A stretch of DNA of 45,591 bases from Prorocentrum cordatum (lineage: Eukaryota > Sar > Dinophyceae > Prorocentrales > Prorocentraceae), in NCBI GenBank assembly GCA_963575745.1, contig CAUYUJ010014195.1, positions 306,198 to 351,788 of the forward strand, written 5' to 3'. Positions 30,139 through 39,400 of this stretch are shown in pieces. The translations under genes and the position numbers were made by a program. The stretch's first letter is position 1. Every line of letters begins with the position of its first letter. Under the pieces are notes generated by a model that saw nothing but the letters and a program-made list of their open reading frames with translations, ran no database searches and had not been told where the DNA came from.

Positions 30139-30345
30139 GGACGCCCGAAATGGGCACGGAAAGAATGGGCACAATGCCAAACAACAACCGTTGTCCCAAG
30201 CCAACAGCGGCCGCTGTTGGGCAGGCGGCCTCCTGTCTCGAATGGGCACAGGCCGCGGCGGCGCGGACAGCGCGCCCAGTTCAAAACGAACAAGAACTGC
30301 TGTTGGGCACTGTACCCTTTCTTCCTGTACCCATTTCGTGCGTGC
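30139..30345. mobile_element. TIR element with central 20-bp palindrome
   Basis: The left end CGAAATGGGCAC and AATGGGCACAATGCC faces the right end GGGCACTGTACCC and ACCCATTTCGTGCG, giving arms of about 45 bp at roughly 80 percent identity. The centre is a perfect palindrome at 30,201-30,220 (half CCAACAGCGG). About 200 bp, non-coding; no target duplication seen. Confidence 0.8.
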
Positions 30346-30645
30346 AGGAAGAGGAGGAGGAGGAGCAGGAGCAGGAGCAGGAGCAGGAGGAGGAGGACGA
30401 GGAGGAGGAGGGGGAGGAGGAGGAGGAGGAGGAAGGAGGAGGAGGAGGAGGAGGAGAGGCAGGAGGAGGAGGAGGAGGAGGAGGAACCGCGAAACGCGCA
30501 CACGCCAACATCGCCCGCGGCTGCGCGGAGCCGGCGCGCGGCCCCCGCCACGGGAGGCTGGTGCCTCCCGCGGCCCGGCGTCGGGGCGCGCCGATGCCGC
30601 AGGGGAGGCGGGGTCCGTCGCGGACCCGCACGCCTTCGCCGCAGG
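30346..30645. repeat. GGA/GAGCAG tract followed by GC island
   Basis: A purine triplet tract (30,350-30,485) passes into a CG-rich island (30,486-30,645) with open alanine/arginine frames. No domain. Confidence 0.7.
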
Positions 30646-30830
30646 GCCCCTGGGACACACAAACAGATGCACACAAATAGCAGGATTCCCCATAGTTTCG
30701 TGTATTTTCGGAGTTTTTGTCTTCCCCCCCCCCACTGCCCATCTTTTCCAATCTTTTCTGGGGAATCGACGATTCACTGTGTTTGTGTGGGTTTTTCCCT
30801 CCTGATTCAACCGTGTCGGCGTCCCCTCGA
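30644..30830 (+). repeat. Dispersed ~180-bp repeat, copy 2
   Basis: Second copy of 15,402-15,590, same strand and order of blocks, with substitutions and short indels. Confidence 0.7.
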
Positions 30831-30859
30831 GAGGAGCGAACCGCGAGACTGCCACAAGT

Positions 30860-31050
30860 CGAGGCCTCTCAGGTGGGTTCCGAGCAGATGGAGTCGGAGG
30901 ATCGCGCCGCATCGCCGATGCATCACCGGTGACTCCGCGGCTCGGCGATGCATCGTCGACGCTGGCGACGAATCGGCGACGTCGGTGTAGAGAAGATCGA
31001 GCTCCACATCGAGCCGCATCGCCGATGCATCGGTGATGCGGCGGCGACAA
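30860..31050. mobile_element. MITE-2 copy 4, right end lost
   Basis: GAGGCCTCTCAGGTGGGTTC at the left and the GAGCCGCATCGCCGATGC core are kept. The expected right inverted end is absent and replaced by CTCCCTTCCAATTTTGG. Confidence 0.7.
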
Positions 31051-31184
31051 CTCCCTTCCAATTTTGGGTAAGCCAAGAAATACCGATCGGCATATACCGC
31101 TACTCCTCGAACTCTCTCTTGGGGTGCGTCTTGGTCATCTTGAGGCGAATCCATCCGTAAAGACGAGGGCCTCCCAGTGGGGCC
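31051..31184. other. No feature recognised
   Basis: Short unclassified spacer before the A-rich tract. Confidence 0.3.
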
Positions 31185-31219
31185 TATATATATATATATA
31201 TAAATAAATAAATAAATAT

Positions 31220-31299
<80 letters not shown>
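31185..31299 (+). repeat. TA, TAAA and long poly-A tract
   Basis: A TA dinucleotide tract, TAAA tetramers, then A50-C-A28 (31,221-31,270 and 31,272-31,299). It could be the tail of a plus-strand retroposon, but no matching flanking direct repeat is visible. It is on the wrong strand to be the tail of the minus-strand LINE. Confidence 0.9.
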
Positions 31300-31302
<3 letters not shown>

Positions 31303-31527
31303 TAGCAGTAGAGGTATCTTTCCTCCTTTGGCATCTGCCCCCGAGGGGCGGCCCAAGAGAGACGGCGCCGAGACCGCCACCGAGGCAGCGCGTCGGGTCA
31401 GCGGTCTACAAAGCAGAGCTGCACAAACATACACCTTGGGAGGTCCCAGCGGACTTCTCGGATCGTCGCTGGACCCCCCTCCCTTCGGGGTCCACCAAAG
31501 GGAGTGGGGACCGCACCCCCCGCGCGG
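31300..31527. other. FB-1 end fragment in unclassified DNA
   Basis: GCGGACTTCTCGGATCGTCG (about 31,450) matches the left end of FB-1. No partner end follows; the element is truncated by or replaced with the CCCCTCCC and GGA-rich sequence. Confidence 0.5.
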
Positions 31528-31621
31528 CGGAGGAGGAGGAGGAAGAGGAGGAGGAGGAGGAGGGGGAGGAGGAGGAGGAGGAGGAGGAGGAGGAGGAGGA
31601 GGAGGAGGAGGAGGAGGAGGA
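31528..31621 (+). repeat. GGA triplet microsatellite
   Basis: Almost uninterrupted GGA triplets, about 30 units. Confidence 0.95.
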
Positions 31622-31851
31622 GTGCGTGAGCAATACCCACGTCGTGGGATCCCACGGGCGGCGGCCGCCGCCACCCGCGCAGCCCCTCCTCAGTCGAAGT
31701 AGAGCTGGGGCTGCCTCTGGAGCACCGCGAGGGCCGCGGCGCAGGCAGCGTGGCGCACGAACTCGCCGTGCCAGAAAAAGGAACTTCTCGAAGTTTACGA
31801 AATTGACCAGCATGCAGTACTGGCCGCCAGACGGACTCACCAGTACACCAA

Positions 31852-32313
31852 CTACGCGTCACTGCCCCCTGCTTTGCCGCAAGCACTAACTGACCTGGCC
31901 TTCTCCTCAGACATGCTCACGAACGAACTTCCCCCAATGATAGTGTTGCGCTCATCTTCCCGATGCTGCCGCTCCAGCTCCGTCTGCTTGATACGCTCGT
32001 GCAGGGCCGCCATGCGCACCTCGAACATATAGGGGCCCTCGGGATCAGCACGCTTGATTGACGTGGTGACCGTGACTGGCTTGGCCACCTCGCGCGCTAT
32101 CCTCTGGACAGTGGCATCGATGAACTTGGCAAGCTTCTCATGAGGGCCCACTCCTTGCCGCAAGCTGTGGAGGACCTCAGCCCCCTTCGTTGTCGGTGCC
32201 ACATGCAGAGCGCAACTTGAGCTTCCTCCGCTGCTGTGCCCAGGATCCGCATCCAACACGAACGAAATCTGCGCCGCCGCTGACCGAGGTGAGATCCCCC
32301 TTCTGGCTGACAA
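31852..32313 (-). CDS. Possible out-of-frame continuation of the LINE frame
   Basis: A 153-codon frame that overlaps the last part of the LINE frame by about 137 bp in a different phase. After the overlap the peptide looks protein-like rather than repetitive: AKFIDATVQRIAREVAKP, then a charged stretch LHERIKQTELERQHREDERN that could form a helix. It may be the native C-terminal region reached after a frameshift mutation, or a separate short frame. I recognise no domain. Low confidence that it is translated. Confidence 0.35.
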   Translation of the reverse strand: MSARRGISPRSAAAQISFVLDADPGHSSGGSSSCALHVAPTTKGAEVLHSLRQGVGPHEKLAKFIDATVQRIAREVAKPVTVTTSIKRADPEGPYMFEVRMAALHERIKQTELERQHREDERNTIIGGSSFVSMSEEKARSVSACGKAGGSDA

Positions 32314-34723
32314 CCATCAGCTTGTGGCCAAGCGGCGCCTTACGGAAATCCACCAAGAAAGACGGCGGGCCTCGGCAACCTGTGAACTCACCATGCTCAT
32401 CTTGTCGCCCGAGCTGGAGGCACTGGGAGCATTGCTGCCCCATAACCGTATCAATCCACTGGTGCCACCCTTGCGTGCGGGTGATGCGTACCTCCTTGAA
32501 ACCTGTGGTCGCCCTCTTCCAGCGCTCCTCATCCTTGGGATAAAGCGGCAGGATGTGCGCTACGAGCTTGGTGAGGTCAGACACGCGCTTCTGGCTCCCG
32601 TCCATCGCCTCCTGGAAAGTTGGATCGACCTGGGGATGCATCTCTGCTCCAGCGCGTGCAAACCTGTCGGCCACAACGTTCGCATCGGTAAGCCTGCGGA
32701 TCTCAGGGGTGAGCTGCGCACACCCTTCGCCCGAACGATGGGCCTTCACGTGCGTCACTCTCTCGATGTACTTGCACCCGTCCATGTCCTGAGCAGAGGT
32801 CATGACCCCGCCGTAGATGGAATTGACTGCACCCTGCTTCTCTGCTGGCGCCATAGCTGCTTTGACTGCGCCCATGACATCCGCATGAACCCAACAGCGA
32901 CGATCAGCAACTTCGCCAGTGAATGCAAGCGCAAGGTACTCCGCCATAGCCGACGTCTGTGGCAACGTAGCGGGGACAGGCGCGCACATTGAGCACAATG
33001 GCAGATCTGACTCAGGATCGAGCAACGTCACTGCCCAGCCAGCCCTCTCCAGCGTTGCCAAAGCCGGTTTTGAGCACGAGCCGTCGATCGCAAACTCGGC
33101 CAGCTCGACCTCCGCCTCCAGGTAATGTGCCACCATCGTTTCAGGGCTGGCGAGTGAGTTATTGCCCTGGGCATCCACGACACAAGCCTGCAATCCAGCA
33201 TTCATCGGGGGAATGTCCTGATCCTGAAACGTGAAGCAGCCACTCAGATGTTGCCGTTCATCGGGATGGTCGCGTGTCCACTGGGGAAACTCGGGTCCGA
33301 CATCAGCCTCTGGTCGAGCTTCAGCAATATGTGATTGAGGGCAGTCTGCTAGCCTGTGCGCAAGTGTGTCCATGGCCCCGCACTCACACTTCCCATACGC
33401 GATGTAACCTTCAGCTCTGGCTCGAGCCTTCGCCCAGACACCTGCGACAGCACACGTGTTGATACAGAAGTTCTGATGAGCATTGTACTTTCGACTCTTG
33501 GGCCTCGCCTGCATACGAAGAAAACCGAAATACACTCGCATATTATCTTGAGCAACCCATTTCAGCCCAAGACGTCGTTCATGCTGGCGAACCAGACCAG
33601 CTTCCAAAAGCTTCAGCAGCATCGGGGGAGTGAGTAGATCAATGCGAACCTGCAGACCGACATGGTTTGTCCACTCTGTCCCCGTGACTGGATGCCAACC
33701 TGCACGCTGAATGGACAGGGCCGTTCGTTGATAGGGGCCTTTCGTCATCGACCATTTGGGTAGCACTCCTGCATCCTGGACTGCCGCTTTCCACCAGCTG
33801 AGTAGAGTCGCCGTCGATACGGTTGAAACGTGGGGCTGGACCTTTGATGTCCAACGCATACGGCACAATTGAAGAGCAGGGGAGAATGCTTCCTTTAACG
33901 CAGGGTCCCCCACAAGTACCAGCTTTCCACTGGCAGACACACCACCGTGGTACGGTTTCTGGTATTTGTGGTAGCTCTTGCGGAGCCTGTCCAGCTCGCC
34001 GTCATTGATGCCGTTCACCTCGATCCCGTACGTGAGCGCAGGACGCGCCCCTGTGCGGTACACACGCCCGACTCTGGCCGTTGCCTGAGTCGGTATAGCA
34101 CGACGGGACTTCTGGAGCTTGCGAAGCCGCTGCGAGTGATGCTTGAGTCTCTGCCTGTACTTGCCTCTGGTCTTGGGAGCTCCTCGCGCCCTTCCTCCAG
34201 TGAAATCCGTGCCGAGATACGGTGTGGTCCTCGTGCCAGCCTTGCCATCGACTCCAAGTCTGTGCACAATCTCGTTGGTGATCGCGAACTTATCGTTCAG
34301 CGTGGCCCCGAGTCTTTGAGCCGTAGCCTGGAAACCTTCGGCAGCAGTAACCGCCAATTCGATTACCATCTTCTGGGGGCCGCTCTCCAGGCCGAGGGAG
34401 GTGTCGTCGATGTAGGACGAGAACCGCACAAGGGGAAACAATGATACGTACCTGTCAGACTCCTCAACCGCATGCGCCTTGATGACTATGTCCGCATAGC
34501 CCGCTGGTGCATCGAATTTTTTCCGGAAAACGATGCCCCCCGCGCGCCCGGACTGTCGACGCCTCTCGGGGTGCCGGCGGTGGCTGGAGACCTCGTTCTG
34601 CACTGTGTTTCTCTGCGGCTCGAGGCGCCAGGCGAAACGACTCACCCCGACCCTTTGGCAACCCCCCGCCTCCTCTCCTCCCTCCTCACTCCATCCTTCT
34701 CTCCCGCTCCTCCTCCGCCTCAT
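32177..34723 (-). CDS. 5'-truncated LINE protein (reverse transcriptase + RNase H)
   Basis: An 848-codon open frame. The first ~70 residues come from CT-rich repeat DNA and are unlikely to be native; recognisable sequence begins near residue 71 (about 34,513). Residues 72-76 (APAGY) look like the end of reverse-transcriptase motif B, and YIDD (104-107) is the catalytic motif C. The finger part and motif A are missing, so it cannot polymerise DNA. Then come a thumb/connection region with basic helices (185-215), a zinc knuckle C446, C448, H456, C461 (C-x-C-x7-H-x4-C), and an RNase H domain (about 540-690) with D547 in IDGS, E595 in AEYL, D615 in HAD, H662 in VKAHR and D686 in VVAD. A C-terminal C-x2-C (765-768) with C783 may bind zinc. 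5' truncation is usual for LINE copies. The order fits dinoflagellate LINEs (family knowledge). Likely a dead copy. Confidence 0.85.
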   Translation of the reverse strand: MRRRRSGREGWSEEGGEEAGGCQRVGVSRFAWRLEPQRNTVQNEVSSHRRHPERRRQSGRAGGIVFRKKFDAPAGYADIVIKAHAVEESDRYVSLFPLVRFSSYIDDTSLGLESGPQKMVIELAVTAAEGFQATAQRLGATLNDKFAITNEIVHRLGVDGKAGTRTTPYLGTDFTGGRARGAPKTRGKYRQRLKHHSQRLRKLQKSRRAIPTQATARVGRVYRTGARPALTYGIEVNGINDGELDRLRKSYHKYQKPYHGGVSASGKLVLVGDPALKEAFSPALQLCRMRWTSKVQPHVSTVSTATLLSWWKAAVQDAGVLPKWSMTKGPYQRTALSIQRAGWHPVTGTEWTNHVGLQVRIDLLTPPMLLKLLEAGLVRQHERRLGLKWVAQDNMRVYFGFLRMQARPKSRKYNAHQNFCINTCAVAGVWAKARARAEGYIAYGKCECGAMDTLAHRLADCPQSHIAEARPEADVGPEFPQWTRDHPDERQHLSGCFTFQDQDIPPMNAGLQACVVDAQGNNSLASPETMVAHYLEAEVELAEFAIDGSCSKPALATLERAGWAVTLLDPESDLPLCSMCAPVPATLPQTSAMAEYLALAFTGEVADRRCWVHADVMGAVKAAMAPAEKQGAVNSIYGGVMTSAQDMDGCKYIERVTHVKAHRSGEGCAQLTPEIRRLTDANVVADRFARAGAEMHPQVDPTFQEAMDGSQKRVSDLTKLVAHILPLYPKDEERWKRATTGFKEVRITRTQGWHQWIDTVMGQQCSQCLQLGRQDEHGEFTGCRGPPSFLVDFRKAPLGHKLMVVSQKGDLTSVSGGADFVRVGCGSWAQQRRKLKLRSACGTDNEGG

Positions 34724-34911
34724 CTCCTCCTCCTTATTCTCCTCCTCCTCCTACTCTGCCTCCTCTTCCTCACCCCATCTCCATTGGGCCACCCCCCCCC
34801 CCTTCTCCCACGAGGTTCCACGATCGCCCGGCGGGCGGGGCGCGCCAAGGGCGGCCCAGAGGCGCACGCTGGGGGCGAGGACCCCCCCCCCCCCCCCCAA
34901 AAAAAAAAAAA
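34560..34911. repeat. CT-rich tracts, poly-C and poly-A
   Basis: CTCCTCC-type tracts (34,670-34,790), a C-run and A-run (34,882-34,912) and GC-rich DNA between them. It forms the broken 5' border of the LINE copy; no gene. Confidence 0.7.
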
Positions 34912-34942
34912 AGCGCGGATCCGAGGAATCCGCGCGGACCTC
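34912..34942. mobile_element. FB-1 right-end fragment
   Basis: GCGCGGATCCGAGGAATCCG and the following CGCGGACCTC match the family's right end. The interior-like GGGCGCGCCAAGGGCGGCCC lies upstream at about 34,836, but the left end is missing. Confidence 0.55.
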
Positions 34943-35705
34943 AGACAGGTTTGTAGTCATGTCATGATGGGCCAATTTTCAGCCACCACTACCATTTGTA
35001 GGACGAGGAGAAAAGGGAGGATGGGGAGGTCCTCCTCCTCCTCCGCACACTTTTCCTACCTATGGTGATGGTGGTGGTGGTGGAAAATCGGTCCATCATG
35101 TAACCATATCTTCTTCGAGGCCCACAGGGAGGCCAACAGGGCAGCGCCTCTGGCCGACGGCCCACCCGCCACGCCCTTCCAAGAAGGCTCCCGCCTCCTG
35201 CTCCTCCTCCTCCTCCTCCTCCTCCTGCTCCTCTTCCTCCTCCTTGCGCCCTTCACATACCTATCATTCCAACCTACTCCTACTCTCTAATAACCCCACC
35301 AACCCTCCCCCACGATTACACCTCCCTCCTACACCTCCCTCCTCCTTCTCATTCCGCTCCTCCCTGCTACTCCCTTCCTCGCCTCTCCTCCTCTTCCTCC
35401 TCCCCCTCCTTCGTCATTTACCTTCCTCCTCCTCCTTCTCCTCCTCTTTTTGCCTCCTCCTCCTCTCCCTCCTCCTCCTCCTCCTCCTTTCCCTCCTCCT
35501 CCTCCTCCTTATTTTCCTCCCTCGCCTCATCTCAGAAGCGTTCCCGCCTTCTTGAGAGGGCCGCCCCCTCGCGCCATGCCTCATTCAGGGCGCTGCCAGC
35601 CCACGACGCTGCCACGAAACGGCGCCTTTGTCCGACGACCCCCCGCGGCCTGGAGCTGCTGCCAGAGGGGCGAAATCGGACGCACAGCCGCGTGCTAGTA
35701 CTATA
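34943..35705. repeat. CTC/TCC-rich region
   Basis: TCC triplets at 35,195-35,245 and a long CT-rich stretch at 35,330-35,530. Spacers are GC-rich and unclassified. Ser/Pro/Leu frames are artefacts. Confidence 0.8.
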
Positions 35706-35885
35706 TGTCCTCCTTGGAGGCGCGCGTCCGCCTCGCACGTGCAGTGTACCCATCCTTGTAGTATGTCGTTTCCCGAGCGGTGTGGCCGGAAAGCGCCCGC
35801 CACGACGAATATGCTATAAGATTTCTCGGTGCGCGCGTCGCCCCTGAGGGGGCGACGCACACATAGTAACAGTATGTTGGGTTGA
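35706..35885 (+). repeat. Dispersed ~190-bp repeat, copy 2
   Basis: Second copy of 10,976-11,140, with CTCCTTGGAGGCGCGCGTCC, TTTCCCGAGCGGTGTGGCC and the GCGTCGCCCC/GGGGCGACGC hairpin. Confidence 0.7.
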
Positions 35886-35918
35886 CGCCGACTACAAGCG
35901 GCAGAAAGTATGAACTTT

Positions 35919-35959
35919 CGGAGGTCCGCGCAGATCCAAAAAGTCCTCGCGGACCTCCG
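35919..35959. mobile_element. Minimal FB-1 hairpin
   Basis: CGGAGGTCCGCG (35,919-35,930) and CGCGGACCTCCG (35,948-35,959) are perfect 12-bp inverted partners with a 17-base loop. The outer arms of FB-1 remain and the interior is deleted. Confidence 0.7.
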
Positions 35960-36179
35960 AGAGATTGTGCTCGTGCCGAGTTTGTTCTCCACATCTGCGC
36001 GGTCTGGAAGGACCCCACGAGACCGCCACGAAGGCAGCGCCTCGAGCCGACGACCCCACCCGCTGGCCCCAACAGGCTTCCTGGACACTCGTCCCTGGCA
36101 GCGGCTACAATGCGCTCAGAGGCACGTGCACTGACCGGAACTGCTGGCCGGAATTGGAATCCAGCTGCCCTCCATCTCG
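35960..36179. other. No gene recognised
   Basis: GC-rich, non-repetitive. Contains GGCAGCGCCTCGAGCCGACG, similar to strings at about 35,144 and 36,662. Confidence 0.35.
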
Positions 36180-36305
36180 CCGTCGCTCGGACGTCCATCC
36201 CCCGTGCACGCTTCGGCTCCGTGCGCGCATGTTTGTCGCCAGGCATCACGGAAGGCTCCTCGATGGCCGTCGCCGAACAAGTGCACAATGTCCGAGTGAT
36301 GCCGG
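36180..36305. repeat. Dispersed repeat containing TCGCTCGGACGTCCAT, copy 2
   Basis: Second copy of 18,640-18,775, same strand. Confidence 0.6.
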
Positions 36306-36527
36306 GCCACAAAGACTGCGCCTCGGGTTATGTTGCTCCCATCGTACGTAAGGACCACATCCCAGAAACGATTTCGGGCACCCGGAAAAGTGTCGAAGGA
36401 GTGTCGAAACAGTGTCAGACGGGTGTCTCCCGGGGCCCGACACGCGAAAACACTTCAGTTCCGGTATTGCTTCCTGGTGCTCGGAATTCTTTCTGGCGAA
36501 AAGACTAACGTAGGTTGGAACTCGCCG
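36306..36527. other. No feature recognised
   Basis: Unclassified. Short GTGTCGAAGGAGTGTCGAAAC direct repeats near 36,395. Confidence 0.3.
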
Positions 36528-36655
36528 AGGAGGAGGAGGAGGAGGAGGCATAGGAGGTAGGAGGAGGTAGGAGGAGGAGGAGGAGGCGGAGGCGGAGGAG
36601 GAGGAGGAGGGAGGTAGGAGGTAGGAGGTAGGAGGTAGGAGGTAGGAGGTATCAC
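36528..36655 (+). repeat. GGA triplets and GGAGGTA heptamers
   Basis: GGA tract (36,530-36,608), then at least six tandem GGAGGTA heptamers (36,610-36,651). Confidence 0.9.
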
Positions 36656-36854
36656 AAGCCTCGGGCCGACGGCCCCGCCCGCCGGCCTGGAGCTGCTGCC
36701 GCCTCGCTGCGCGAGGACCAGCCGCCAGCGGCGCTGCACCGCCCGCGCGGCCTCCGCGGCAGGCCGCGGCCCTGCGGCGCTCTGCGGCGCGGCGGCCTGC
36801 CGGGGACGAGCGGGCCGCTTGCGTGATCATCGGCCCCCCAACCCCAAGAGGCCC
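36656..36854. other. GC island after GGA tract
   Basis: CG-rich DNA including GGCCTGGAGCTGCTGCC, also at about 35,648. No domain. Confidence 0.45.
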
Positions 36855-36907
36855 TCATCATCCTCATCATCCTCAATCTCATCCTCATCCTCACCATCAT
36901 CACCCAC

Positions 36908-36951
<44 letters not shown>

Positions 36952-37073
36952 CCCACCTTCATCATAATCATCAGCATCACCATCACTATCACCATCATCA
37001 ACATCATCAACTTCATCATCATCATCATCAGCAGCACCACCGTCACCCTCATCATCATCATCACCCTCATCAC

Positions 37074-37139
<66 letters not shown>

Positions 37140-37270
37140 TGTCATTGTCATTGTCATCATCATCGTCGTCATCACCATCATCATCCTCATCATCCCATCC
37201 TAGTCATCACCAGCATTATCATCAGCAGCATCCTCAGCATGTTCATTATCACCATCATGCAATCAATCAT

Positions 37271-37306
<36 letters not shown>

Positions 37307-37400
37307 CCAACACATCAATCAATCAATCATTCAATCAACCGATTATCATCATCAACATCATCGTCATTACCGCCATCTTCATCACCATCACCAGCAGGAT
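36855..37400 (+). repeat. CAT triplet and AATC tetramer microsatellites
   Basis: CAT/ATC triplets over 36,855-37,200 (longest pure run about 37,075-37,138), AATC tetramers (37,259-37,340), then more CAT. His/Ile/Ser/Met frames are artefacts. Confidence 0.95.
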
Positions 37401-37767
37401 CAACCCAAGAAGCCGTCATAGGCGTTGTTGCGGCTCTTACATACAGCTCCCAGCCAGCCGCACGAGCCCACCAGGAGGGGTCGACAGAAGGCTCCCCTGA
37501 GCCTCCGCCTCCCAGAAGCAACAAGCAGCCCATGACAAAACCCAACAGCCGATCTCGCACCCCTACTTTCTCTGAGCTTTCTCACAAGCGTGCCTCCCCC
37601 CCCCGACTGGGGTCAACGACAACTTTGGCCGCAGAAGAGGGACACGTTGGGGCACTGATGTAGAAGAGGGGGCCAGGAAATATGGGAGACATCGTGGCTT
37701 CAGCCATGATGCCCCCCTCCCTCCCTCGAGGGAAGACGAAAACAGTGATATAAACGTCGAAACTCGG
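37401..37767. other. No gene recognised
   Basis: Moderately GC-rich sequence. A plus frame continues from the CAT repeats into this part without a motif. Confidence 0.35.
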
Positions 37768-37893
37768 TTGTCCGCGCGGATCTCTCGGACCGGCGCTGGG
37801 GCCTCCCCCCCGGGCGCGCCGAAAACTCCAGGGGCGGCGACAGAGGCGCCGATAAGAGGGGCCCCAGCGCAGCTCCGAAAAATCCGCGAGGAC
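37768..37893. mobile_element. FB-1 foldback copy (126 bp)
   Basis: GTCCGCGCGGATCTCTCGGA at the left faces TCCGAAAAATCCGCGAGGAC at the right; arms of about 33 bp end in GCGCTGGGGC and its complement. The interior keeps the CGGCG...CGCCG hairpin; the first inner hairpin is degraded. Confidence 0.8.
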
Positions 37894-37991
37894 CTCTGCG
37901 CTGCTGTGTCTAAGTCACGTAATCCCCACAGAGCTCACTCCTCCTCCTCTTCCTCCTCCTCTTCCTCCTCCTCCTCCTCCTTCCTCCTCCT
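37894..37991 (+). repeat. CTC/TCC tract running into the gap
   Basis: CTCCTCCTCTTCC triplets from about 37,936 end directly at the N run, which suggests that assembly failed in the microsatellite. Confidence 0.85.
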
Positions 37992-38091
37992 NNNNNNNNN
38001 NNNNNNNNNNNNNNNNNNNNNNNNNNNNNNNNNNNNNNNNNNNNNNNNNNNNNNNNNNNNNNNNNNNNNNNNNNNNNNNNNNNNNNNNNNN
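37992..38091. other. Assembly gap (100 N)
   Basis: Exactly 100 unknown bases, the usual placeholder for a gap of unknown size. Protein frames drawn through it are invalid, and distances across it are unreliable. Confidence 1.
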
Positions 38092-38159
38092 CCGCGCCCA
38101 TGCTGCGGACCCGCCTGCACCCGCCTGCACCGACCCGGACCTCTGTGCGGGCAATACTT

Positions 38160-38340
38160 ACATCCATATCCAGAGCGTCTTGGAATGTTTGGGAAGGGGT
38201 ACCGCAAGGCCGAGTCGCACCGGATATGGATAAACATATCGAGCCTTCGGGGGGGCCAGATGTGTATCCATACCCAGTGCGCCTCCAGCTTCCGGGGAAG
38301 GTAGCCCCCCAAACTCCAAGACTCACTGGATGTGGATCTA
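38160..38340. mobile_element. FB-2 foldback with nested hairpin (181 bp)
   Basis: The outer arms ACATCCATATCCAGAGCGTC (38,160 on) and the inverted GACTCACTGGATGTGGATCT (ending about 38,339) are roughly 80 percent identical over about 33 bp. An inner hairpin pairs GCACCGGATATGGATA (38,217-38,232) with TATCCATACCCAGTGC (38,265-38,280), 14 of 16. Confidence 0.75.
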
Positions 38341-38755
38341 ACTCTTGCCCGCAGCTCTGGCCGCCGCGACCTCCGTTCGGGTGTTGCCAGAAGTGCCCCT
38401 GGCCCAAGGTGCCCCCCGCTGTTTGCTTCATTTTGTGACCCCTGGGGCCCTCTGGGCCTCGTGAGGGGTGCCCTGGAGGCCGTCTGGGCCACCCCGAGAA
38501 TCCTGGGGGGAATCTTGGGCCCGGGGTACTTCTAGCCACACCCGATCCGTGGCGGGCGCACGTCCTCTCGACGTGGGCCTCCAGCAGGGCTGCTGCCTCC
38601 GGACCCACGCGGGCCACCGAGGCGCTGCCCCGCCGCGGCAGCGCGGGCCGGGGAGCGGAGCCGAGGGCCCCGGGGAGGGGGGCCAACCCCTCGGGCGAGG
38701 GCCCCCCGGCGTGGAGAGGAGGGGGGCAGGGGAGGAGGAGAATGAGGGGGGCCAG
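38341..38755. other. GC-rich, no gene recognised
   Basis: GC island at about 38,560-38,735. No domain. Confidence 0.4.
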
Positions 38756-38855
38756 TGCAAGCCCTCCTCCTCCTCCTCCTCCTCCTCCTCCTCCTCCTCT
38801 TCCTACTCCTCCTCCTCCTCCTCCTCCCCCTCCTCCTTCTCCTCCTCCTCCTCGG
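38756..38855 (+). repeat. TCC triplet microsatellite
   Basis: TCC/CTC triplets with few interruptions. Confidence 0.95.
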
Positions 38856-39199
38856 GGCCAGTGCAAAACGACGATGTGGGTATCAACTTCTCTCCCAAGC
38901 TCCCTCGTCGTCGGCCCCTGCCACGGTGCACGTCCACGGAGGGGACTGCCTCGTTGGAAGGCAGCCTATTTGAAGACCCTGAAGCATGCCCAGACATCGA
39001 TCTCGGGATTCCAACGCCACGGATCAACCTGGCTGTTGCGTCTTGACGATCCTGAATCGTGCCAGAAAACCACTCCTGGGACTTCAACGCCGCGAATCAA
39101 CGTAACCGCTACATCCTCATAATCATGAATCCTTCCAGACCACCATTTCTGGTATGCTGATCACGTGAATCCGTAAAACTTTTGCAAAGTTTGAAAAGG
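38856..39199. other. Unclassified; ATTCCAACGCC-type repeats
   Basis: Diverged units around ATCGATCTCGGGATTCCAACG, GACTTCAACGCCGCGAATCAAC and GATCCTGAATCGTGCC (about 38,995-39,165). No gene. Confidence 0.4.
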
Positions 39200-39400
39200 A
39201 ATGTGCGCGGCGCTCAAGCGTGAATCACCTTTTGAAAAAAATCGCCCTCAGTCCGTGACGCTGTCGCAAATGTTTAAACCGAGTGCACGCGGCGCTAAAG
39301 CGAGAGCCACATTTTGAAAACGGGTCGCTCTCGCAATTCTTTAAAAGCGAATGCACGCGGCGCTTAGGCGAGAGCCAGATTTTTTGAAACGACCCGCCCT
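39200..39400 (+). repeat. Three-unit tandem repeat (68-80 bp)
   Basis: GCACGCGGCGCT-type strings at 39,205, 39,285 and 39,353, each followed by AAGCG(A/T)GA and ATTTTGAAA. Confidence 0.7.

Noticed and set aside
31221-31299. Poly-A tract as the tail of the minus-strand LINE
   Set aside because: Wrong strand: a minus-strand tail would read as poly-T here.
35779-35800. tRNA-like CCGAGCGGT string in the dispersed repeat
   Set aside because: No acceptor stem, anticodon arm or TTCGA-type loop follows.
37768-38304. Open frames spanning the N run
   Set aside because: They include unknown bases and are not valid.
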